The notes under the pieces: model-generated
Seen by the model: the letters and a program-made list of their open reading frames with translations, nothing else
Databases searched by the model: none
What the model was told of the DNA's origin: nothing
Source of the DNA: an uncultured Bacteroidia bacterium
Lineage (GTDB): Bacteria; Bacteroidota; Bacteroidia; Bacteroidales; UBA932
Length of the DNA stretch: 64,000 nucleotides
NCBI GenBank assembly: GCA_902784435.1
Contig: CACZUR010000005.1
Location: forward strand, 1-64,000
Direction: 5' to 3'
Part shown: one piece after another, positions 53,320 through 64,000 of the stretch
Position numbering within the stretch: the stretch's first letter is position 1
Layout of the letters: the number at the start of each line of letters is the position of its first letter
Program-made: the position numbers and the translations under genes

Positions 53320-53327
53320 CAAATATA
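53320..53327 (-). promoter_or_regulatory. -7 box of the FtsE-like gene
   Basis: TATATTTG on the minus strand, 16 nt upstream of ATG 53303. Confidence 0.6.
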
Positions 53328-53342
53328 ATCAGATTTTTTCAG

Positions 53343-53350
53343 TATATTTG
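53343..53350 (+). promoter_or_regulatory. -7 box of the TPR protein gene
   Basis: TATATTTG, 7 nt before ATG 53358 and 16 nt before the alternative ATG 53367. Confidence 0.6.
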
Positions 53351-53357
53351 TCAAAAT

Positions 53358-56288
53358 ATGGAAAAGATGAAAAAACTCCTTCCGGCCGCCGTGGCCGCAC
53401 TGATATTTTCCTGGGGAGTCCGTGCGCAGGACTGGCAGCAGGCGGGCGCGCTGTACCAGGGGGGAATGTACTCCCAGCTGGTCCAGTTGCTGGAGGGCTA
53501 CGACAGCCCCCGGGCGCAGGCCTACAAAGCCCTGTGCGCCCTTCAGATGCAAACCCCGGGCGCCTTCGCGGAGGCCGCCTCTTTCGTGGCCCGCTTCCCG
53601 GAAGACATCCTGGCACCGCAGGTGCGGTATCTCTGGGGCCTGTCCCTGTTCGACCAGGAAAACTATGAGGAAGCCCTTGCGCAGTTCAACCACCTGTCGG
53701 CCCAGGACCTGAAGGAAAGCCAGCAGGCAGAGTTTACCTACAAGCTGGGCTACAGCGCCTATGGCGTAGGGGAGTGGGAACGCGCCCGCAGTTTCCTCCT
53801 GCGTGCCCGGCAGATGCCCTATTCGGACTATACCGCTCCGTCGTATTACACGCTGGGCTACATAGACTATTCCCGGAAGCATTTCTCCGACGCTGCAGAT
53901 TGGTTCCAGCTGGCCGCGGAGGACCATCGTTTCACCGCCCTGGCCAACTATTACATCCTGGAATGCCGGTTCAACGAGAAAGACTATGCCTACGTGGTAA
54001 AGTTCGGGGAAGACCTTTTTGACAAGGTTCCCGAAGACCGTCAGCCGCACATGGCCCGCATCATGAGCGAGAGCTATCTGGTGCTGGGAGACCTGGAAAA
54101 GGCCCAGACCTATTACCAGAAAAACCTCTCCAACAAGTACAGCCTTACCCGCAGCGACCATTTCTATGCCGGTGAAATCAATTATATGACGGAGAACTGG
54201 CAGGGCGCCGTGGACAATTTCACCCAGATGGGAGAGCGCCGGGATTCCCTGGGCCAGGTGGCTTCCTATCAGCTGGGCTACAGCTACATCCAGCTCAAGA
54301 ACAAGGTGGCGGCCATGGATGCCTTCAAGGAGGCATCGGCCCTCTCCTTCAATCCGGAAATAGAAGAGGATGCCCTGTTCAATTACGGCAAGCTGGCCTT
54401 CGACCTGGGCCGGGACAGCGCTCCTTTCCAGGAATACCTTTCCCGCTATGGCTCCCACGAAAAAGGGGACCGCATTTTCTCCTACATGGCCATGGTGGCC
54501 CTTCAGAACCACGACTACGAGGCGGCTGTGGAAGCCTACGACCGCATAGACGAACTGGATCCCCAGATGCAGGGCAACTACATGAAGGCTTATTTCCTGC
54601 GTGCCCGCGAACTCATGGAGGCCGGCTCCTGGCGCAATGCCATGCCGCACCTGAAGGCGGCCGCCTATTACAGCCCCCGCAAGGACGGCTTCAACCAGCT
54701 GGCCCGTTATTATCTGGCCGAGGCTTCGTACCGCGACGGAAAATATGCCGATGCCAGGACCATCCTCACAGACCTTTATAACCTCTCTGCCCTGCCGGGC
54801 AGGCCGGAAGGGAAGCTCATCTCCTACCAGTTGGCCTATACCTATTTCAAGGAGGCAGATTACCAGCGGGCCCTCAAGTGGTTCCGCAATTATCTGGAAG
54901 GAGACAGCGCCCTGCAGGGGGCCGATGCCCTCACGCGCGTGGCGGACTGCTATTTCTTCAGCGGAGACTACACCACGGCGGTGGCGGCCTATGAACGGCA
55001 GATGACGGAGTACCCGGACCCGAACAACTTGTATCCCCGCTACCGGGCGGGCGTAGCCAGCGGCCTGCTGCGGGACAACCAGCGCAAGGTACACTTCCTG
55101 GAACCGGTCAAACAGGCCAGCCCGCAGGCGCCTTATTACGGAGAATCCCTGTATGAACTGGGCCGGGCCTACGTGGCGCTTGGTGACGAAGAAGACGCCA
55201 TCCGGGCTTTCCGTACCCTGAAATCGGCCACCTCGGATCCGTCCCTGGCCGCCCGCTCGCTGCTGGAACTGGGCATGATCGCCCGTAATGCCGGCCGCAG
55301 CACGGAAGCGCTGGACTACTACAAGCAGGTGGTGGCCCAGGGCGGGGAACACGCAGAGGATGCCCTGCTGGCCATCGAGGCCATCTACCGTACCCGCGAG
55401 GATCCGGAGGCGTACCTGGCCTATGTGAACAGCCTGGGCAGCGGCGCCGGCCGCACGGAAGCCCAGAAGGAAGAAGTGTATTTCTCCAGTGCAGAGCAAA
55501 TCTACCTGTCCGGGGATTACGCCAAGGCGCAGACCACCCTGCAGGCCTATCTGGAGAAGTATCCCAAGGCCATTTACGGGGCCAAGGCGCATTTCTATCT
55601 GGCCGAATGCTATAGGGCTGCCGACCAGAAGGAAAAGGCCGCAGACCTGTATCAGCAGGCCATGGACCTGGGGCTGGACGGTTCGCTCCGGGAAAGCGCC
55701 AACCTGCAGTTCGCCCGGCTCAATTACGATCTGGGCAGCTATGGAAAGGCCTATGGCTCCTATCTGCAGCTGAAGGAAACCGCCCAGTTCCCTTCCAACA
55801 AGGATATCGCCCAGCTGGGGCTGATGCGGTCGGCCTACAAGGCCCGCCAGTGGGACGATGCCCTCTCCGCATCGGCCGATGTCCTGCGCCAGGAGGACCC
55901 CGCCCTGCAGCGGGAAGCCCGCTACATCAGGGCCAAGTCCTACCTGAGCAGCAGCCGCCGCAAGGAGGCCCTGGAAGAATTCACCGTGCTGTCGGCCCAG
56001 CCTTCCACGGACGAGGGCGCCGAGGCCACTTATGTGCTCATCCAGGACCTGTACGACCGGGGAGACTTCAGCGGCATCCAGGAGAAGGTGTATGATTTCT
56101 CCGGAAAGGCCGGCGGACAGAATTATTGGCTGGCCAAGGCCTTCATCGTCCTGGGAGACAGCTTCGCGGAGCAGGGCAATACCGCCCAGGCCCGCGCCAC
56201 CTTCGAGAGCATCCGTTCGGGTTACACCTCTACCGGCCCGCAGGACGACGTGTTGGACCAGGTAGACCTCAGACTCCGTAAACTGTAA
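53358..56288 (+). CDS. Large exported TPR-repeat protein
   Basis: 976 residues. A signal peptide (KKLLPAAVAALIFSWGVRAQ) is followed almost entirely by tetratricopeptide-like helical repeats, for example VRYLWGLSLFDQENYEEALAQF, SYYTLGYIDYSRKHFSDAADWF and AHFYLAECYRAADQKEKAADLY. This suggests a periplasmic scaffold. It is followed 4 nt later by an outer-membrane barrel gene, and the same TPR-plus-barrel order is common in Bacteroidota. A role in cell envelope assembly or gliding-type complexes is possible but not shown. The start at 53367 is also possible; it would leave a normal short leader. Confidence 0.82.
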   Translation: MEKMKKLLPAAVAALIFSWGVRAQDWQQAGALYQGGMYSQLVQLLEGYDSPRAQAYKALCALQMQTPGAFAEAASFVARFPEDILAPQVRYLWGLSLFDQENYEEALAQFNHLSAQDLKESQQAEFTYKLGYSAYGVGEWERARSFLLRARQMPYSDYTAPSYYTLGYIDYSRKHFSDAADWFQLAAEDHRFTALANYYILECRFNEKDYAYVVKFGEDLFDKVPEDRQPHMARIMSESYLVLGDLEKAQTYYQKNLSNKYSLTRSDHFYAGEINYMTENWQGAVDNFTQMGERRDSLGQVASYQLGYSYIQLKNKVAAMDAFKEASALSFNPEIEEDALFNYGKLAFDLGRDSAPFQEYLSRYGSHEKGDRIFSYMAMVALQNHDYEAAVEAYDRIDELDPQMQGNYMKAYFLRARELMEAGSWRNAMPHLKAAAYYSPRKDGFNQLARYYLAEASYRDGKYADARTILTDLYNLSALPGRPEGKLISYQLAYTYFKEADYQRALKWFRNYLEGDSALQGADALTRVADCYFFSGDYTTAVAAYERQMTEYPDPNNLYPRYRAGVASGLLRDNQRKVHFLEPVKQASPQAPYYGESLYELGRAYVALGDEEDAIRAFRTLKSATSDPSLAARSLLELGMIARNAGRSTEALDYYKQVVAQGGEHAEDALLAIEAIYRTREDPEAYLAYVNSLGSGAGRTEAQKEEVYFSSAEQIYLSGDYAKAQTTLQAYLEKYPKAIYGAKAHFYLAECYRAADQKEKAADLYQQAMDLGLDGSLRESANLQFARLNYDLGSYGKAYGSYLQLKETAQFPSNKDIAQLGLMRSAYKARQWDDALSASADVLRQEDPALQREARYIRAKSYLSSSRRKEALEEFTVLSAQPSTDEGAEATYVLIQDLYDRGDFSGIQEKVYDFSGKAGGQNYWLAKAFIVLGDSFAEQGNTAQARATFESIRSGYTSTGPQDDVLDQVDLRLRKL

Positions 56289-56292
56289 AAGC

Positions 56293-57915
56293 ATGAAAAG
56301 AATCTTTCTTACAGCCGCCATCCTGTTCACGGGAAGCGGTATATGGGCCCAGAACCTGAATCCTACCGTAGAGGTTACCAATATCTACGCACGGGAGGCC
56401 ACCGGCATCGAAAAGCCCGGCCAGCTGTTGCAGCTCCCGGATTCGGTGTTCCAGTTCAACCTGGATTTCGATTACAGTGTAAACCGTACCCCCTACAAGG
56501 GCGCCTATGAATTCCACCCGTATCTGGTTCAGCTGCGTCCCATGGACCGTCCCGTGTCGGAGGGAAGCCTCTTCCTCCGGGCCGGGGCAGGGTACAGCCT
56601 GCATCCGGAACTCACGGCCGTCTGGACCCCGCTGTCCAAAGACGGTTTCCGCCTGAACCTGTACGGGGACCACAAGTCCTACCTGGGCAAATACCAGAAC
56701 ATCGGCCTGGACGGCCAAAGCGTCTGGACGGCGGACGGCACCACCCGCAGCGGCCGGAACCTGCGCACGGCCGTCGGGGCCGACATCCTGTGGGACTTCA
56801 CGGGCGCTACGCTGCTGGCCGATGTCCAGTACCAGAACATTACGGCGTCGGACCGTTATGCCAACGTGCTCTCCAACAACCGCCTGGTGGCCGAGGCCCG
56901 CATCCGCAGCCAGGCCGGCAGCGCCTTTGCCTACGAGGCCGGTACGCGTCTCGCTTTCGTGAATGCGCCCGACGGATTTGCCGAAACCCATACCCTCACG
57001 GACGCGATGGCCGGCATGCACCTGGGTGTGAATTACCTGAAAATAGGCCTTTCGGCAGAGACCGTTTCGCAGCCGGCGGGAACCGTCGGTCTCATCGGCA
57101 TTGCTCCGCACTATATCCTTTCGGTCGGGGGCTTCAACATGGACCTGGGCGCCAAACTCTCCTTCCGGATCAGCTCGGACGATCTGTTTTGCCCGCAGCG
57201 CGCCGGGCTCATCATCCCGGACGTCCGCGTGTCCTATGAAGTTGTCCCGGACGCCATGCAGCTGCGGCTCTTTGCCACGGGCGGCAACAACCTGGTCAGC
57301 TACGACTCCCTGCTGTCCCGGAATCCTTTCATGGCCGGTTTCGGCTGGAATACGGACATCCATATCGAGCGCCTGAATGTGGGCGGCGGCATCCGGGGCA
57401 ACCTGGCCGCCAAGTTCCACTACGACCTCAAGCTGGGTTATAAATGGAACCAGAATGCCTGGACCTGGGGTTACGACCTGGGAGACGCCCCCGCCATGGG
57501 GTATATCGGCCATCTGCACACTTTCTATGCCGATGCCCAGCTGGGCTGGCAGACCGACCGTCTGGACGTGGCAGCCCATATCTATTATGGCTATACGCCC
57601 GCACCCAAGGTGGAAACCCCGCTGCAGGAGCGTCTCTTCGCTCCGGCCCCTTTCCGGGCCCAGGCCCATGCCTACTATAACTGGGGCGGCCGCATCCGGG
57701 CGGGTGTAACGCTGGAAGCCCGGGACAAGATGGAGTGCAAGTATTCCTCCGTCCCCGGCTATCTGGACCTGGGCCTGGGCGGGGAACTCCAGATGTCCCG
57801 GAACCTGGGACTCTGGCTCCGTGCGGGCAACCTCCTGAACCAGACCATCGAGCGCATTCCGTTCTACGCAGAAAACGGCCCTTACTTCACCGTAGGCGCC
57901 ACCTGGACGCTGTAA
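56293..57915 (+). CDS. Outer-membrane beta-barrel protein (TonB-receptor-barrel-like, no plug)
   Basis: 540 residues with signal peptide MKRIFLTAAILFTGSGIWAQ. Many amphipathic strands follow, such as LFLRAGAGYSLHPELTAVWTP, FRLNLYGDHKSYLGKY and VAAHIYYGYTP, ending in PYFTVGATWTL. No TonB box or plug domain is visible, so it is not a complete TonB-dependent receptor. It is co-transcribed with the TPR protein (4-nt gap), which probably acts with it at the periplasmic face. A terminator follows. Confidence 0.78.
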   Translation: MKRIFLTAAILFTGSGIWAQNLNPTVEVTNIYAREATGIEKPGQLLQLPDSVFQFNLDFDYSVNRTPYKGAYEFHPYLVQLRPMDRPVSEGSLFLRAGAGYSLHPELTAVWTPLSKDGFRLNLYGDHKSYLGKYQNIGLDGQSVWTADGTTRSGRNLRTAVGADILWDFTGATLLADVQYQNITASDRYANVLSNNRLVAEARIRSQAGSAFAYEAGTRLAFVNAPDGFAETHTLTDAMAGMHLGVNYLKIGLSAETVSQPAGTVGLIGIAPHYILSVGGFNMDLGAKLSFRISSDDLFCPQRAGLIIPDVRVSYEVVPDAMQLRLFATGGNNLVSYDSLLSRNPFMAGFGWNTDIHIERLNVGGGIRGNLAAKFHYDLKLGYKWNQNAWTWGYDLGDAPAMGYIGHLHTFYADAQLGWQTDRLDVAAHIYYGYTPAPKVETPLQERLFAPAPFRAQAHAYYNWGGRIRAGVTLEARDKMECKYSSVPGYLDLGLGGELQMSRNLGLWLRAGNLLNQTIERIPFYAENGPYFTVGATWTL

Positions 57916-57943
57916 GGCGGAGTTCGGACATAGGCCATTGTTT

Positions 57944-57974
57944 TCCCCTATCTACGATAGGGGATTTGTTTTTT
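57944..57974 (+). terminator. Terminator after the TPR-barrel operon
   Basis: A 9-bp perfect stem (57944-57952 with 57956-57964) has a 3-nt loop and is followed by a T-rich run. Confidence 0.8.
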
Positions 57975-57988
57975 TGCAGGTTTTTTCC

Positions 57989-57996
57989 TAACTTTG
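57989..57996 (+). promoter_or_regulatory. -7 box of gyrB
   Basis: TAACTTTG, 26 nt before ATG 58023. Confidence 0.65.
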
Positions 57997-58007
57997 TATG
58001 TTTATAG

Positions 58008-62054
<4,047 letters not shown>

Positions 62055-62058
<4 letters not shown>

Positions 62059-62085
62059 TAGTTACGGGATTTTTTCGTACCTTTG
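62055..62085 (+). promoter_or_regulatory. Promoter of tig-clpP
   Basis: -33 TTG (62055-62057) and -7 TACCTTTG (62078-62085), about 20 nt apart, 36 nt before the tig ATG. Confidence 0.6.
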
Positions 62086-62121
62086 CGCCCCTTTAAGAAT
62101 ATATAAACATCAATAGATACT

Positions 62122-63438
62122 ATGAACGTTACCAAAAACCAGCCTGATGCACTGAATTATCAGGTGACCATTGAAATCGCGGCCGCAGACTACGCAGAGC
62201 CGCTTCGCAAGCGCCTCAACGAATACCGCCGCAAGGCCGACATCAAAGGTTTCCGCCGCGGGATGGCTCCGATGGGCCTCATCCAGCGCATGTATGGGGA
62301 CCAGGCGCTGTACGAAAGCGTGAACGGCATGGTGGCCAATGCCCTGGATCAGTTCGTCAGCGAGGAAAAGATCCGCGTGGTGGGAGAACCCATGCCCGCA
62401 GAGGACCAGCCGCAGCTCTCCTGGGAAGCCGGCAAGGACTTCACCTTCAAGTTCGACATCGCCCAGACTCCGGAACTCAGCTTCGACGTAAACAAGGACG
62501 ACAAGGTTCCCTATTACGACATCAACATCACCGCCGCAGAGAAGAAACTGAATCGCGAGCAGCTGCTCCAGCAGTATGGTTCCCTGCAGGAAGGCAAGAA
62601 AGCCGGAGAGAACGACTACATCGTGGCCGATATCGAAAATGAGGGCCACAAGGCCGAAGGCGTATACGTTTCCATCTCCCAGGTGGCAGAGGAAGCCCGC
62701 GGCGCCTTTATCGGCAAGAAAGCCGGCGACAAGTTTGACCTGGACGTGAACGCCGCCTTCGTGAACGAGACGGACCGTGCCGCCATGCTCAAGGTGGACA
62801 AAGCCCAGCTTTCCTCCCTGAACCCCCTGTTCACCTTCACCGTGGTGAATGTGAAAACCTATGTTCCCGCAGAGGAAAACCAGGAAACCTACGACAAAAT
62901 CTTCGGCGAGGGCACCGTTACCACGCCGGAGCAGTTCGATGAAAAGATCGTGGAGCGCATCAAGGGCCAGCACGAGCAGGAAGCCAACTACCGCTTTGGC
63001 ACGGATGTGCGCAAGTACTTTGTGGAAAAGGCCGGTCTGGAGCTCCCCGAGGCCTTCCTGAAGCGCTGGCTGGTGTATGCCAATGAAGGCAAGTTCACCG
63101 CAGAACAGGTAGAAAAGGAATTCCCGGCCTTCATAGAGGACTTCAAGTGGCAGCTGGTACGCGGCTACATCATGCAGAAGTTCGGCCTCAAGGTGGCCCA
63201 CGAGGACATCCTGAACGCTGCCAAGTCCTATGTAGCTTATCAGTACGCCATGTACGGCATGGCCGGTGTCCCGCAGAACATCATCGACTCTTCGGCCGAA
63301 AACATGCTGCAGGACCAGAACCAGTACCGTCGTCTGGAAGAGCAGTGCGAAGACAACATCGCCATTGCCAAAGTCCGTGAGGAAGTTACCCTCCAGACCA
63401 AGAAAATCTCCATGGAGAAATTCCGTGAACTGAAATAA
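62122..63438 (+). CDS. tig: Trigger factor
   Basis: Ribosome-bound chaperone for nascent chains, 438 residues. The ribosome-binding domain (1-about 110) has the signature KADIKGFRRGMAPMGLIQRMYG, a variant of GFRxGxxP. The middle region is a divergent FKBP-like domain. The C-terminal helical chaperone arm (about 250-438) is normal. It is followed after 9 nt by clpP, the standard Bacteroidota/proteobacterial order tig-clpP(-clpX). Confidence 0.94.
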   Translation: MNVTKNQPDALNYQVTIEIAAADYAEPLRKRLNEYRRKADIKGFRRGMAPMGLIQRMYGDQALYESVNGMVANALDQFVSEEKIRVVGEPMPAEDQPQLSWEAGKDFTFKFDIAQTPELSFDVNKDDKVPYYDINITAAEKKLNREQLLQQYGSLQEGKKAGENDYIVADIENEGHKAEGVYVSISQVAEEARGAFIGKKAGDKFDLDVNAAFVNETDRAAMLKVDKAQLSSLNPLFTFTVVNVKTYVPAEENQETYDKIFGEGTVTTPEQFDEKIVERIKGQHEQEANYRFGTDVRKYFVEKAGLELPEAFLKRWLVYANEGKFTAEQVEKEFPAFIEDFKWQLVRGYIMQKFGLKVAHEDILNAAKSYVAYQYAMYGMAGVPQNIIDSSAENMLQDQNQYRRLEEQCEDNIAIAKVREEVTLQTKKISMEKFRELK

Positions 63439-63447
63439 TCCAGTCTT

Positions 63448-64000
63448 ATGACCGATTTCGAAAAGTTTGCAGTGAAGGGGAAGGGCATCAGTTCGATGAC
63501 CCTTTCTCGTTACACGTCCGTCTATGACGGTTACATCAACCCCACTATCACGGAAGAACGCCGCCTGAACGTAGCCCAGATGGATGTGTTCAGCCGCCTG
63601 ATGATGGACAACATCATCTTCCTGGGCGTTCCCATCGACGACGATGTGGCCAACATCATCCAGGCCCAGCTGCTGTTCCTGGCCGCCAAGGATCCGGGTA
63701 CGGACATCACCATGTACCTGAACACCCCCGGCGGGCAGGTTCATTCCGGACTGGCCATCTACGACACCATGCAGCTGGTTCAGCCGGATGTGGCTACGGT
63801 GTGCACCGGCATGGCCGCTTCCATGGGCTCGGTGCTGCTGTGCGCCGGCGCCAAGGGCAAGCGTTCCGCGCTGCCGCACTCCCGCGTGCTCATCCATCAG
63901 CCGCTGGGCGGTGCCCAGGGCCAGGCGACGGAAATCCTCATCGCCGCCAAGGAGATTGAGAAAACCCGCACCGAACTGTTCGAAATCATCGCCCGTCACT
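63448..64000 (+). CDS. clpP: ATP-dependent Clp protease proteolytic subunit (5' part)
   Basis: The first 184 residues are in the window; the gene continues past the end. Catalytic Ser125 lies in [12 protein letters not shown] and His150 in [27 protein letters not shown] is the oxyanion-loop region. The N-terminus is longer than in E. coli, as in other Bacteroidota ClpP. It is co-transcribed with tig. Confidence 0.95.
   Translation, partial: MTDFEKFAVKGKGISSMTLSRYTSVYDGYINPTITEERRLNVAQMDVFSRLMMDNIIFLGVPIDDDVANIIQAQLLFLAAKDPGTDITMYLNTPGGQVHSGLAIYDTMQLVQPDVATVCTGMAASMGSVLLCAGAKGKRSALPHSRVLIHQPLGGAQGQATEILIAAKEIEKTRTELFEIIARH

Noticed and set aside
51961-53322. Fusion of an ATPase-shadow frame to endonuclease III
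   Set aside because: The upstream part is the FtsE-like gene read in a wrong frame; endonuclease III starts at 52602.
52605-56381. Very long minus-strand frame (1258 codons) through the TPR gene
   Set aside because: Only the last 232 codons (FtsE-like ATPase) are real. The rest is antisense to the TPR protein and lies upstream of the ATPase promoter.
56293-57915. SusC/TonB-dependent receptor
   Set aside because: No plug domain or TonB box is visible and it is about half the length of SusC proteins.

Overview
The window looks like a piece of chromosome from an uncultured, GC-rich Bacteroidota (Bacteroidales type), probably from a gut or rumen. Three observations support this. Almost every transcription unit starts behind a Bacteroidota -7 box (TAnnTTTG), sometimes with a -33 TTTG/TTG 19-20 nt upstream. 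Many exported proteins are lipoproteins. The housekeeping neighbours (surE/lpxB, gyrB/PgpH-type HD hydrolase, tig/clpP, TamB, TPR protein plus barrel) are typical of that phylum.

Region 1 (1-19.9 kb) is an accessory hydrolase island. It holds four paralogous secreted CE1-like esterases (107-1258, 6334-7545, 11189-12280, 14873-16117), each with an N-terminal E-set/CBM48-like domain. It also holds two GH3 glycosidases (one intact, one frameshifted), a PHB-depolymerase/feruloyl-esterase-like lipoprotein, a serine beta-lactamase-like hydrolase and a type-B carboxylesterase. No SusC/SusD pair is present. Two IS110-family elements in tandem (about 1.3-4.6 kb) separate the first esterase from a leucine-rich-repeat lipoprotein. 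The first transposase has an in-frame stop just before its first catalytic Asp. A REP-associated (RAYT/Y1) transposase at 17.3-18.2 kb is bracketed by two palindromes.

Region 2 (19.9-34.7 kb) is leftward and housekeeping. A tight operon runs ROK kinase - FAD-dependent oxidoreductase - tsaD - tamB - RsmI-like methyltransferase - mtaB. It carries both the t6A-forming enzyme (TsaD) and the enzyme that methylthiolates t6A (MtaB). Two genes of this operon contain in-frame palindromic insertions. Upstream are a receiver-domain/PEP-synthase-like fusion protein and gdhA.

Region 3 (34.7-38.4 kb) contains recG, flanked by two inverted clusters of 53-bp palindromic repeats, and a TerB/DnaJ-like protein. 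A third, related cluster overlaps the surE stop codon at 48.8 kb.

Region 4 (38.4-64 kb) is core metabolism and cell biology. In order it holds a lactonase-like propeller, an S9 peptidase and a WYL regulator (one operon), rnhA-pdxA, a small barrel protein and gmhA, gap, lpxB and surE (divergent), tRNA-Ala(CGC), a phosphohexomutase, a THUMP-like methyltransferase, nth and an FtsE-like ATPase, a TPR lattice protein plus outer-membrane barrel, gyrB, a 7TM-HD phosphohydrolase, tig, and the start of clpP, which runs off the window. Several of these genes have the -7 box only 4-7 nt from the ATG, which predicts leaderless mRNAs.
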